This document shows positions 34,555-44,441 of a DNA stretch of 64,000 bases, one piece after another (position 1 is the stretch's first letter; each line of letters opens with the position of its first letter). The notes below the pieces were generated by a model. It saw nothing but the letters and a program-made list of their open reading frames with translations. It ran no database searches and was not told the DNA's origin. The DNA comes from Pollenia angustigena. Lineage: Eukaryota; Arthropoda; Insecta; Diptera; Polleniidae. The stretch spans positions 41,478,308 to 41,542,307 of the forward strand of contig OV884056.1 in NCBI GenBank assembly GCA_930367215.1. Direction: 5' to 3'. The position numbers were made by a program, and so were the translations under genes.

Positions 34555-34790
34555 TGTAGCACTGTGTAATAAGCCTCAAGTGTTTGTTGAGACACCGTTA
34601 CATAAGGAAAAACTGACTGTTTGGTTTGCTTTATTGGCTGTTGGCCGTGAATTGGCCTTCAAGATCGTGCATTTAACGCCGCTAGACTAGATTAGATTAC
34701 GTCCGAGCCAGACGAGGCGGTCATATGCTTTAAGTCATATTTAAATTATAATGCCAGAAGATTTTCTTTCGAATAAGGAAAATTTCATGT
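34555..34790 (+). pseudogene. Small mariner transposase fragment
   Basis: Frame pieces VETPLHKEKLTVWFALLAVG, then (after an internal deletion) RELAFKIVHLTPLD parallel EKPMHPKRVTFWCG...RSCDLTPLDYFLWG of the other mariners. Only about 60 residues remain. Confidence 0.6.
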
Positions 34791-35092
34791 ATATTTAAAA
34801 TATTCAACTTTGTTTTATTCCATTTAAAAGTTCTCTACCTCTATAAAATCACCAGTTACAAACATAAACGTGGATTCATTCGTGTTGCCCGGGCAAAGTT
34901 TTTTTACTCAGAGTTTTCTGCAGTACGATTTTACTAATTTCGCAAACATTTTCATGGAAAATCAAAGCTGCCATACTCGAAGAATATTTATAAGTTTTAC
35001 AAGGTGGTAGAACTATGGTGAAGTAATGCAGGTGGCATCGCTACGGCAACAAATACAACATTACAACAAAAATGGAAATTAGGCCAAACTTA

Positions 35093-35234
35093 GTCTGGGT
35101 TCACACTATGAAAGTTTTCTTTCAGCAAGTCTGAGTTTATTGATGAGAGGGGAAGGAAAATGCTTATGTTCTCTCCTCTCTCACCCATAAACTCTGACAT
35201 TCTGAAAGAAAACTTTCAAAGCGTGAACCCAGAC
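35093..35234. mobile_element. Solo PIF/Harbinger-like palindrome (142 bp), TTA duplication
   Basis: The ends GTCTGGGTTCACACTATGAA and inverted GTCTGGGTTCACGCTTTGAA are flanked by TTA (35090-35092, 35235-35237). It is the single-unit form of the array at 3692-4539. The opposite arm of the host repeat reads CAATCTTAAGTC without the insertion (RC of 37070-37085), which fixes the boundaries. Confidence 0.85.
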
Positions 35235-36200
35235 TTAAGTCAAAAAATATTTCAAGCAAATATCAAAGCGTGGCGCTGAACGTGATGAAATAAATACATT
35301 TTTAGCCAATTTTTATTTGACTTTGGTCAATATCTTATTTATTTTTAATTAAAATTATCAAAACCTTTAATAAAATACACTAATGACAACACAAAACATG
35401 GACTTTTTGTAAACATAAACAAAACTATTATGAAAGTAATTTTTGGGAATACAACATTTTTAATTAATAAATAAGATTTTGTTTGTCGTGCTCAATTCCC
35501 AGTTTTTATTCTTGATAAAAACTCTGTAATTTATTGTTGGGGGATAGACTAGTTTCCATGTGCATTTCACTGGTTGCTAAGGGTAGATCATCAGGAAACA
35601 TTCGCCTCAAAAAAAATTTTGAAAAACCAAAGATATTAGCAAACAAAACTTCAGAGTGAATGAGAATTACAAACACTCAAAAAGTCTTATTTGCAACGAT
35701 ATCACAACGTAAACAAAATACCAACAATAAACAGTGTGTGAAATTCTCCCAACATTTATTGTAGTTGTAAGCATAGTTTGATAAGTACCAGCCAGGTATG
35801 TTCATTAGGGAGAATTTTCATTATTTACCCATGCAATGTCAAATTAATTTATTTGATTTTTGACGCTTGTTTTAATTTTTTCCATATTTTCTTTTGTTTG
35901 ACGTTATATGGGTTTTGACATTGAGAACAAAATTTCTAATGACCATATCTTGTACTTGTTCTACCATGGTTGTAAGTAGGTTAAGGAAAAACAAAATAAA
36001 AACCAAAACAAATTGCTTTATTGTTTTCGCAAGAAAATCCAAATAAAGCAAGTTGCCTGTTCAGTTTTTTAAGCCGTGCACTTGAATATTTGTTATCAAA
36101 AAAATTTTTGGGAATACAGCTTATCCCCCAACAATAAATTACAGTGTTTTTATTAAAAATAAAAAATGGGAATTAAAACCGACAAACAAAATCTCATAAA

Positions 36201-37053
36201 CAGGGAAACCATAAATATGCAATCGCATGTTTTTCCTTGTACGACCAATGAAGGCAGAAACAATTTATTTATCCGTTTAAGAGCTTTTTATGCACTTTGG
36301 CATCAATTTGTTAGTGCATATTTTTGCATATTTTACCGTTTGCAGCATTTTTTCGCATAATTTAGTTAAAAGAGCCTTTTTGCAGTATTTTTTAAGTTTA
36401 TAGCGCATATTTTGCCTTTTTATTGCGTACAGAAAGAAGCTTTCGCAGCAAATATTTTTTTTTTTTTTTTTTGAAAATCTGGTACATACTTCATTTTCGA
36501 CATCTACATTTAATTTTTACTCTAAAATTGTAAGACAAAGCAGGTTGCCATTAAGGATAAATGTTATGCAATTTGTATTTAGACCAATCTTTTAGTATTC
36601 CGATCGACTCAGAATCACTTTTTAAAGTGATCTAATGATATCCATCCGTCCGTCTGGCTGCTTGTCTGTCCATGTTCGCCTTGTGCGCAAAGTACAAGTT
36701 CCAATTTTGTAGATAATTTGATCAAGTATGGACGAAGTCTATGCAAATAGTGAGAATCGGTCTATAATTTCACATCCAAATTAGACTCTTTATGTCCGCA
36801 AGCTATCTAATAATGATGATATTGAAATTTAATTCGTCCCAAAAATATTTTACTGCAAATTAAATTATTTTCGAATCCGTTCACATTTGCTCAAAGCTCA
36901 TATCCTTAAATAGCTTTAACTTCCTTTTAAATGTTAAAATTTTTGATATTTTTTAGGGCATATTTTTAACAATTTTCAGGGCATATTTCCTGTTTTTACT
37001 GCATATTTAATGCGAATAAAACGCGTTTTTAGAGCATATTTCTGGTTTCCCTG
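36201..37053 (+). mobile_element. hAT-like non-autonomous element, copy 2 (8-bp TSD)
   Basis: The ends CAGGGAAACCATAAATATGC and inverted CAGGGAAACCAGAAATATGC are flanked by CTCATAAA on both sides (36193-36200, 37054-37061). 853 bp. The interior contains CAGAATCACTTTTTAAAGTG, CGTCCGTCTGGCTGC and CTTGTGCGCAAAGTACAAG, the core shared with TATACCC repeats. No array insertion here, so this copy shows the uninterrupted element. Confidence 0.9.
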
Positions 37054-37157
37054 CTCATAAACAAAACTTTGACTTAAGATTGGACAAACAAGGCAAAAGC
37101 GAAATTATCATCTGTCGTAGAAATGCCACCTGTTTATTTCATCATGGGTAGTACCGC

Positions 37158-37679
37158 AGCAACTGATTATATTGTGCTTTTTTATCTTGTTGACATACTT
37201 TATATTTTTGACTACATATTTCCAAAGATTATGAGATCATAATGGATAAAAAATGGTTGTCACTACGACTAAGCACATTTAGTATAATGGATGAAACTTT
37301 CTGATTATGAATGAACAAAATTAACATATTGGCCTGAGCGGAAAAATATAAAATTCAACCGATTCAAGGTGTGAGTTGTTCAGAAAAATATTTTCCCTCT
37401 CTTAAATAGGGAGAAGTCAAACTACGTATAAAAATATAGGTGAATCCAGCTTAAAGCTTTGCTTTTAAAATATGAAAAAAAGTAAAATGTTTTTATTTAA
37501 TTTCAACGTTAAAATGGTTGTGGACACCCATAATACGATTCGATGGACAGAGACTGATTTAATCATAATATAGTTGCGGTAAAAAAAGAATGATTAAAAT
37601 CCCAATAATATTTTTTGCAGCAATAATAAATTAGTAGTTTCAGTACGTAAAGAAATCAAATTTTTCGAACAATTTTAAA
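37158..37679. other. Intergenic, downstream side of pannier
   Basis: No gene seen. On the minus strand AATAAA occurs near 37492-37497, a possible distal polyadenylation signal for pannier, about 0.7 kb after the stop. Confidence 0.3.
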
Positions 37680-38057
37680 CACATTATGGTTATTTTAACC
37701 AATAATCTCATCGGCAACCGTATTTTAGTAAAATTTGTCCAAACCTGTTTTGATAATTTTGCCAATAATATGGTTACCTCTCAAAAAAGTATAGTTGTTT
37801 TTTAACAATAAAATGTTGTTCTTTGGAAAGAGTAAAATATTATTGTAAATCTTAAACCATGCAAATAAACAAATTATTGTTATTATTAACCTTAACATGA
37901 GCGGATGCAACCAAATTTTGGTTGAGGCATTTTGATGGAGTACTAATTTGACAATAATACCTATAGTTAAAGTAATCATAATATGATTGAAAAATTTTTC
38001 GTTAAAAATAGTTTTGTTGGAGGTGGCCATATAGAAAAATGTTTTTTGCTCTAGGTG
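37680..38057 (-). mobile_element. MITE of the CACnnAGAGnAAAA family, next to the pannier stop
   Basis: The right end reads AAAATAGTTTTGTTGGAGGT...GCTCTAGGTG followed by TA, matching the ends of the elements at 59506-59992. The interior is rich in ACCATAATATGGTT-like palindromes. The left terminus is not found, so it is probably truncated. The minus frame 37725-38030 follows this repeat and is not a gene. The element lies 133 bp downstream of the pannier stop codon and may be in its 3' UTR. Confidence 0.65.
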
Positions 38058-38189
38058 TAGTTTTGAAAAGTTATATCGGTACTTAAGTTTTTCTCAAATG
38101 TTTTGTTTTCCTTGAATACACATTTTAATTTGCCGAGATCTTGTAAACTTTATCACTTATCTCTGTAATACTGTAAATGTTACTAAATT

Positions 38190-38986
38190 TTACGAGGTGG
38201 CCATTAGTTTTGCCGCCTGTATAACATTGTGTTGATGATGATAGACCCCAGCCATATCCGAAGCTGTGGCACCATGCATTCCCGACGAAGACCCACTTGA
38301 GCCACCTAAAGCACCGAATGATGAACCGAAATAGCAATTGTTCACATAATCATAGTTGGTGGCATTCGATTCAGATTTAACACTATAACCGCCTAAGCTG
38401 CCACCACTACTCGCTGATGTGGGCACATGTTGAGACAGGGAGGGTGAATGATGATGATGATGGTGATGAGCTGCCGAGGCTGCATGATGAGCCGCAGCAG
38501 CAGCATGGTGGTGATGGTGTAAATGGTGGGCATGATAGTTGGAACTTGCCGAACCTGATGGCGATAAGCCGTTAGATAAAGCATTACTGGAGCCCAAAAG
38601 ATGTTCGTATTTTTGTGTACCAAAAGCTGATCCCGATAGTTGAGAGTGACTCAAATTACTTTGGGCGGCTAAAGCTGAAGGCGAATACAAATTATTACTA
38701 TGTGTTGCATTGCCATTGGTAGTGGAGGTATTTGTATTGGATCCTATGTGGGCGGATGATGTATGTGAAGAAATATTATTTAATAGCCTCGTTTGCTGGG
38801 CTGAAGTATGTGGCAAATGCATATGATGGCTTAGAGAATTATGTAATGCAGAAGTAGCAGATCCTAGACTTAAATTATGCAAAGCTGACGATGAGCTGGC
38901 TGATTTAATAGCCAAGTCATTTTGTAGCTTTGAAGCTAAAGAGCCAGGTAAACTATGGCGTTCTAATCCTAGGGAAGGTTTGAGAT
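38190..38986 (-). CDS. pnr: pannier exon, C-terminal region
   Basis: The acceptor TTCCAACATTTACAG ends at 38987 and the exon begins ATCTCAAACC, completing an Asp codon (GAA G|AT CTC). The frame runs to TAA at 38190-38192. It encodes the Ser/Asn/His-rich transactivation region with homopolymeric Ala and His runs of codons GCC/GCA and CAT/CAC. Residues upstream of the acceptor ([11 protein letters not shown]) are intronic, not protein. Confidence 0.92.
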
Positions 38987-40121
38987 CTGTAAATGTTGGA
39001 AACTTAGTTGATTGCTTAATGGGAATTTCGCGTTTAGAAAAACTTACCTTCATCTTTCATCTCTTTGCCATTTTCAGTGGTGGTTCCCGATTTCTTTGGC
39101 TTCCTTTTTCTAGTCTGTATGCCATCCTTACGCATGGCCAAGGGTCTGTTAACACCATGCAATTTAAAATAAAGACCACAAGCATTACACACAGGTTCTC
39201 CCTCGTTGTTGCGTCTCCATAAAGTTGTAGTGCGAGTACCACAATTGGTGCAACATAAACCCAGGCGGCGTGTAGCAGTCTACAATTAAAAAATATTTAT
39301 AACATTTTGGAAAAGTGAAAAAAATTTAAATTGAAAAATTGCTTACAAATTAAGTTAAAACTTTTTGAAGATTTTAGATTTCAAAACAATTTCAATTAAA
39401 TAATTAAAGCATATAGAAAAGAAAATAAAAATTCAACACTCACTGCACTCACCAATCGCTTGCTTGGCTTGATCAGCGGCCTATTCATGCCGTTCATTTT
39501 ATGATACAATCCGCAAGCGTTACACAAATAATGACCCGTACCATCTCTTCTCCACAAGGGTGTGCTAATAGCTCCACAATTTACACATTCTCTACCCTCA
39601 CCGAACTGGAAATCTATAGCACTATCATAAGGAGAAGAACGCTGAAATCCTGTTGGATCATAGGCCGCTCTCCATGAACCCATCATAACAGCATTTTGTG
39701 TATAAAACTGGGGAGGCAATTGGCCATGAGCTGTACCAAAACTATCCGATGTCCAAGCATTCTGAGCGGCAGCAGTACCAAAATGAGCAGCTACATGTTG
39801 GTATTGGCTATTAGTAAGGGCTCTATTGGATGGAACATAGACAGGGGCACTAACGGTAGCGGCAGCAGCAGCTGCCTGTTGGTGATATGAACTAACACCT
39901 GATCCTGCAGTGCCGCCACTTAAATCGGGATAACCGGCGGAAGAATGATACATTTTAGCTGTATACGAAGAAAAATCCTGCTGATGATCTAAACTACCAA
40001 CTACCGCTGCTGTATGTCTTTGGCCCAAGGCAAAATGATAGTTTGCCGCTACAGAGTTGGGAGAGGCTAAATCCTGTTGCATAAGAGAAATGTCGGCTGA
40101 CGAATGCTGATCGGAATTTGA
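38190..40121 (-). CDS. pnr: Pannier, GATA transcription factor (gene model, 3 exons resolved)
   Basis: Nuclear GATA factor that in Drosophila binds WGATAR sites, patterns dorsal ectoderm and thoracic bristles and acts in heart formation, with FOG-type cofactors binding the N-terminal finger. Exons 40121-39444, 39279-39048 and 38986-38190 join in frame. Counting from the MYHSSA start at 39953 the product is 512 residues, close to the fly protein of about 540. Finger 1 is CVNC-X17-CNAC at residues 123-147, finger 2 CTNC-X17-CNAC at 180-204; the Glu before finger 1 (REC), important for FOG binding in GATA proteins, is kept. A basic tail RKRKPKK, the conserved [13 protein letters not shown], a His/Ala-rich tract (about 399-427) and the end KLMATS follow. 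Earlier in-frame ATG at 40082 and the acceptor at 40122 imply an upstream exon and a longer isoform. Confidence 0.93.
38987..39047 (-). other. pnr: pannier short intron, 61 bp
   Basis: GAAG|GTAAGT donor at 39047 and TTTACAG acceptor at 38987; phase 1. Retention would add GKFF and a stop, leaving both fingers but no C-terminal domain. Confidence 0.9.
39048..39279 (-). CDS. pnr: pannier exon, second zinc finger
   Basis: Encodes [20 protein letters not shown], the second finger to [20 protein letters not shown] and the basic RKRKPKK stretch, then [13 protein letters not shown]. 232 nt, phase 0 at the start and phase 1 at the end. The C-terminal finger plus basic tail is the main DNA-binding unit of GATA proteins. 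The frame 39057-39242 with an ATG is a shifted shadow. Confidence 0.95.
39280..39443 (-). other. pnr: pannier intron, 164 bp
   Basis: GTGCA|GTGAGT donor at 39443 and TTTAATTGTAG acceptor at 39280, between codons (phase 0), placing the intron between the two fingers after KRLVSA. Confidence 0.9.
39444..40121 (-). CDS. pnr: pannier exon, N-terminal region and first zinc finger
   Basis: The acceptor TTTTTTTGCAG at 40122 precedes TCAAATTCC, in frame. It carries [11 protein letters not shown], Ala-rich and Gln-rich stretches, [55 protein letters not shown] and finger 1, ending KRLVSA. The first 56 codons upstream of MYHSSA (starting [13 protein letters not shown]) are open and protein-like, consistent with an alternative N-terminus from an upstream exon. 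Confidence 0.92.
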
Positions 40122-40127
40122 CTGCAA

Positions 40128-41007
40128 AAAAAGGAATAAATAAAATTTAATTCAAATTTTTAAAAAAAAAAAGAAGTTTAAAAACATTTTTAAAATAAAA
40201 TGGCCTTCCTAACTTTAATCTGATTGGCCTATTTATTGATAAAAGGGTTACACCCTTTTTTGTGCTTCTTTTAAAAGATAAAGTATATAAATTATATAAA
40301 ACTTTTTAATAAGACTGCCATTACTTTCAATAAGGCCCATCCCATTATTTTTGTTTATCTTGGTTGGCAGTACGCATGCTTTCTTTTGTATTTCCATTAT
40401 CGCCATCACCATCATCATCATCATCTTCTTGGTCATAACCACCACCAAACCATTCGATCATTTACTTTATGTATTGAAACGAGTACAACAAACAATTTAA
40501 GGCCTACCATAAATTCTTTTCACATAAAACTTAAATTTTAATGGCGTTTTTGCACGTTACAGTTTTTCGTTACTGGCTGGCTGGCTGGCTTGCTGACTGA
40601 ATGACTGGCCTGGCCACATTTTTTTGTTTCGTTTTCATGCATGTAAAAAAATTTTCTGCTTCCATATTTTAAATTTTACTACTTTGTTTTTGGCTTTTCT
40701 TCTCCGCAAGGCAAAATGCATTGCACGTTTACAGAAGTTTGTCGACAACTTGTAATGCCATAAACACATTTGGAATTTTTATTTTATTTGCACTGGTGTA
40801 GTTGAGTTTGTTTGTATTTTCTTTAGCCATAAAGTGTAATAAAATAATAAAATTTATACACATTTACAAAAAGTTAAAATAAGAGTATAAACACAAATTG
40901 ATTGATATTGGCATAATACATATATGATATCGGAAAAGCAGAGATAATATAATGAGTGGACGAAAATTCCAATTCTATTAAAATGTTTCATATTTAGAGC
41001 AAAGATA

Positions 41008-41010
<3 letters not shown>
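40128..41010. other. Region upstream of resolved pannier exons
   Basis: Probably intron or 5' region of pannier. It includes a CAT/ATG microsatellite near 40410-40425 and a GGCT run (40575-40590). No TATA/Inr promoter was identified with confidence. Confidence 0.4.
40345..40461 (-). CDS. Acidic mini-ORF upstream of pannier (possible 5' exon or uORF)
   Basis: An ATG in context AAATG at 40461 opens 38 codons: MIEWFGGGYDQEDDDDDGDG, then DNGNTKESMRTANQDKQK and a stop. The composition, especially WFGGGY before the Asp run, looks protein-like. However, all GT donors within it give phase 1 or 2, whereas the pannier exon at 40121 needs phase 0, so a direct splice does not work. It may be an upstream ORF, a separate exon needing another partner, or chance from a CAT microsatellite. 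Confidence 0.25.
   Translation of the reverse strand: MIEWFGGGYDQEDDDDDGDGDNGNTKESMRTANQDKQK

Positions 41011-41057
<47 letters not shown>
41011..41057. repeat. (TA)n microsatellite
   Basis: Uninterrupted TA dinucleotides for about 47 bp. Confidence 0.95.
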
Positions 41058-41060
<3 letters not shown>

Positions 41061-41336
41061 ACTTCAAACTAAGAGTATTTATATATAATGGGCGTGACTT
41101 GCAAACCCCCAACATATCCTACTTCGGCAGATTTAAAAGGTTGTTCTTTTTTTAAATCTACAAGTCATTATTTCCAAATAATTTCATCATCTCAGACCTT
41201 TTATGAAAAATTCGATCTAAAAATTAATATGTATACATAATGAGACATATGAAAAACGAAATTCTTGCTTCCATTGTGAATGCGGCTTTAAAGTCCACAG
41301 ATTTTTTATAAATAAGAATATATCGTATGAATTACT

Positions 41337-41460
41337 CCAAGGCGAATTTAAAACAGGTGAACTCGAGAGATCAGCTGGCTATTTTTTGCTCCGTACATTT
41401 TTATTTAATTGGTCTTGTTATCTAGTCAAAAATTTATTTCTATTATGAATTTGCCTTGGG
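41337..41460. repeat. Short TIR element (CCAAGGCGAATTTAAAACAG)
   Basis: The left end TCCAAGGCGAATTTAAAACA is mirrored by TATTATGAATTTGCCTTGGG. 124 bp, related to 27964-28158. Confidence 0.6.
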
Positions 41461-41859
41461 TTTGGTGTTTAACGAAACAACTGATTTTTTCAAATAAACT
41501 AGATAAAGGGTGGTTAAATTACACAGTAGCACATTTTTTAACTTCATAATCTTGAACCAATTGAGACCCCCAAAATCTGAAAGCATATGATGGTAGTAGA
41601 AAAACCCAAGGTGGGTTTTGCATTATTAGCTAAGGTTTTTTTTTAATTCATGTTTGAAGTTTTCGACTGGGGGTGTATTTTAGTACAATTTTCAAAAACA
41701 TGTACTGATTCTTAAGTCTATATCTCGTGAACTATTCGAGTTATCGCTTGTCTCTCTTCGGCAAATTTTAAGCTCTTCATCAGATCTAAAAATTTCACGT
41801 TAAGATAAAATCGAAAAAAACAACAACATCTTACTCAAAACAGCAAAGCTTGCTGATTG

Positions 41860-42284
41860 TTTCTTCGGGCTCGAACGGTGGATCAGCCAGCACATTGTCA
41901 AACGTTTTAGTAGTCCAAACAGTTGCTCTATCTGGACTCGATAGTCTTCGTGGTGGGTTGGCTTCAGAATGTTCTTGAGGGAGAGATGCATGAGGACCAG
42001 GAATGTACACTACATTTGAAATTTTTTTCGATTCATTTTATTTTTAAAATTTATACATCCGTAGCATGTGTTTTCATCGTGTCCTTTTGGTTCCGTCCAT
42101 ATTATTGGTGTTCCATAATGCAGTGGGCTTGGTTTTCTGTTATCCAGTTGAATATGTAGCAAAAGCAACGTCTGCATACTACATCTGGTGTCCACGAACA
42201 ATCGAATAAGTCCAACTGGTCAGAATAATATAAGAGGTACCCCTTTCTAAATTCAGCAGTAAAATTAGTTTTTTGTGTTTTCAT
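41860..42284 (-). pseudogene. Broken Cys-rich protein fragment inside the long-TIR element
   Basis: Minus-strand pieces read FDCSWTPDVVCRRC, GTPIIWTEPKGHDENTCYGC, INFKNKMNRKKFQM, then in a third frame YIPGPHASLPQEHSEANPPR and VWTTKTFDNVLADPPFEPEE. The pattern 'C..C...W.....P..W.EP..H...CY.C' followed by a Pro-rich segment resembles an uncharacterised family repeated in many insect and cnidarian genomes, recalled from memory rather than searched. Two frameshifts (near 42110 and 42010) break it. It could be the element's own second protein or a captured host sequence. Confidence 0.5.
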
Positions 42285-42594
42285 TGAACGTTTGGGAACA
42301 TAAATACCACAAACTTAGCAAAACAAGGTCAGCTTCCAACACTTTTCCATAACAACTTTTATTTCTACAATGTATGCCGCAATATTAAAATTCCCCAAAT
42401 TTATTTTATTCGAACGTGCAATCAAAACAATGCAAATTTTTTGACATTTGATATACATAGTTTGATAAGACTCAATGATCAAAAACGGTAACGTACTTGT
42501 TAACTATTCTCTTAAAATTTTTATTCTCTTAATTTTTTGTGCATTTTTTTTTTTTTTTGCTTAAAACAGGTGTGCAAGCGAAACGGTCGGGAAC

Positions 42595-42636
42595 ATGTTT
42601 TCAGATAATGAGACTAGCTCTGAAAGCGACGACTAA
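42595..42636 (+). other. Acidic ORF end (MFSDNETSSESDD) after an acceptor-like site
   Basis: A pyrimidine run and TTAAAACAG near 42570 precede an open frame (CASETVGN) continuing to MFSDNETSSESDD and a stop. It may be the last exon of a second, oppositely oriented gene in the element; too short to be sure. Confidence 0.25.
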
Positions 42637-43134
42637 AGTTAAATATATATTTAAAAAGATTTGAAGTGTCCTTATTTTTCATTCTTTACGTTCAAAATCA
42701 TCCATTTTTCGAAGTTTTTGACAGTTTTGCTGTTTTGAGTAAGATGTTGTTGTTTTTTTCGATTTTATCTAAAGGTAAAATTTTTAGATCTGATGAAGCT
42801 TAAAATTTGCCGAAGAGAGAAAAGCGATAACTCGAATAGTTCACGAGATATAGACTTAAGAGTCAGTACATGTTTTTGAAAATTGTACTTAAATACACCC
42901 CCAGTCGAAAACTTCAAACATGAATTAAAAAAAAAACCTTAGCTAATAATGCAAAACTCAACTAGGGTTTTTCTTCTTCCATCATAAGCTTTCAGATTTT
43001 GGGGGTCTCAATTGGTTCAAGATTTTAGTGCTGCACTGTGTTATAAGGGACGATGTTGATTTTGAATAAAACTGAAATTATTAAGGAAATTATTGTCATT
43101 TCTTTTTATCATGATAATATTGGTATGGTTTAAG

Positions 43135-44179
43135 TATGTATGGAACAAAATATCGGCCAAATGGCCACCGCGACTTCGACGGCACACCTCCAACCGATGG
43201 TCCAAATTTTCGATGACGCTGAGGCATAATTGAGGTTCTATGCCGTAAATGTGGCGAATTATCTCATCCTTTAGCTCTTGAATTGTTGCTGGCTTATTGA
43301 CGTACACCTCTTCTTTCAAATAAACCCAAAGAATGAAGTCCAACGGTGTCAAATCGCATGATCTTGACGGCCAATTGACATCGCCAACACGTGAGATTAC
43401 ACGGCCATTGAATTTGTCTCGCAAAAAACTATTGTTTCGTTAGTTGTGTGACAAGTGGCACCGTCCCGTTGAAACCACATATTGTCCACATCCATATCCT
43501 CTAATTCGGGTCATAAAAAATTCGTTATCATCGATAGCGAACACCATTCACAGTTACTGCCTGACCGGCTTCATTTTGGAAAAAATACGGCCCGATGATG
43601 CCGGCAGCCAATAAACCGCACTAAACAGTCACTCTTTGTGGGTGCATTGGTTTTTCGACAATCACTCTTGGATTGTCATTCGCCCTAATGCGGCAATTCA
43701 GCTTATTGACGAATGATTGAATGAAAATTGATCATCCACTGTTGCCATTTCTTGCCACCATTCTGACCATTCACGCATTTGAATGGTCAAGAGGCTTTAG
43801 TTCTTGAGTCAATTGCACCTTGTTAGTTAGCGTGTAAATGCAAGTCTTTATGCATAATGTTCATCAACGACGAGCGTGAGAGGTGCAATTGTTGGGCACG
43901 ACGACGAGTTGAGGTGGACTGCTCTTCAGCTACACTATAGCGAACAGCAGCAATATTTTCTGCAGTACGAGCTGTATTAGCATGCACTGGTGTTTTCACA
44001 TCTCCTACAGACTCGGTTTTCTCAAATTTTTGCCCGATTTTTCTGATTGTACGCACATTTGGACGATTAAATTGACCGAAAAAATCACGAAGTGCACGAT
44101 ATGCATTTTGATTTGAACGCCTATTTTCATAATAAGGCTGAATAACTTTAACGCGTTGCTCGATTGTGTATCTTTCCAC
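43135..44179 (-). pseudogene. DD41D mariner transposase, near full length, multiple lesions
   Basis: The N-terminus MERYTIEQRVKVIQPYYENR to DKDLHLHAN is intact for about 118 residues (44179-43823), covering both helix-turn-helix motifs (FNRPNVRTIRKIGQKFE; RRAQQLHLSRSSLMNIM). The middle is frame-shifted: AEWSEWWQEM, the NCRIRANDNPRVIVEKPMHP and VTVNGVRYR blocks, QRDGATCH. An open C-terminal part (43424-43041) holds VISRVGDVNWPSRSCDLTPL, D (third catalytic Asp), KPATIQELKDEIIRH and HLADILFHT. Spacing of the last two Asp residues is consistent with DD41D. Closest to the 13553 copy. Confidence 0.85.
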
Positions 44180-44441
44180 GATTCAAATTGAGTTAGTCTG
44201 AAATTGAGAAATGTCAAATGAAATGTAGAAAAAACTTGACGTTTAGGTGTGGTTCACATTCAACATCGGCACTTAAAATTTAACCACGGCAGTTTGCATA
44301 AGCTTTTGATAATGTTGGCCGTGGACTGCCGTGTTTTTCATTGATGAAAAGTGTTAATAAAAGAATTCTGACAGTATATTTTATTATTTTACGTTTCGGT
44401 TTCTGATTTATATTATTTACTTTCAGACAGCCTAAGCCTAA

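Larger units (their letters stand above)
35003..37157. repeat. Foldback-type repeat with two nested insertions
   Basis: The arms GGTGGTAGAACTATGGTGAA...GCAGGTGGCATCGCTACG (left) and CGTAGAAATGCCACCTGTTT...CCATGATG... (right) pair. Further in, AATTCCCAGTTTTTATTCTT (35497) pairs with AAAAATAAAAAATGGGAATT (36155) and TAATTTATTGTTGGGGGA with TCCCCCAACAATAAATTA. The left arm holds the palindrome 35093-35234, the right arm the hAT-like copy 36201-37053. The arms belong to the TTTATTGTTGAGGG family also seen at 45-48 kb. No coding content; superfamily unknown. Confidence 0.65.
41522..43040. mobile_element. Long-TIR element (arms about 320 bp) carrying a gene fragment
   Basis: The arms 41522-41848 and 42727-43040 are inverted copies with few differences: CACAGTAGCACATTTTTTAA / inverted CACAGTGCAGCACTAAAATC at the tips, shared GACCCCCAAAATCTGAAAGC and CATGTTTTTGAAAATTGTAC. 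Both flanks are TTA (41519-41521, 43041-43043). The central 0.88 kb carries a broken coding fragment on the minus strand and a short acidic ORF on the plus strand. The TTA target hints at PIF/Harbinger, but the arm length is unusual. Confidence 0.8.

Noticed and set aside
37725..38030. 101-codon minus frame as a gene downstream of pannier
   Set aside because: It follows a MITE shared with the 59-kb copies and has no protein-like composition.
38190..38204. ATGGCCACCTC shared by the pannier C-terminus and the nearby MITE as evidence of exonisation
   Set aside because: Only 11 bp match, and KLMATS appears to be native protein sequence; coincidence is more likely.
38987..39053. [11 protein letters not shown] as the start of a separate protein
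   Set aside because: These codons lie in the 61-bp intron; the consensus donor and acceptor join the exons to give the expected DLKPSL sequence.
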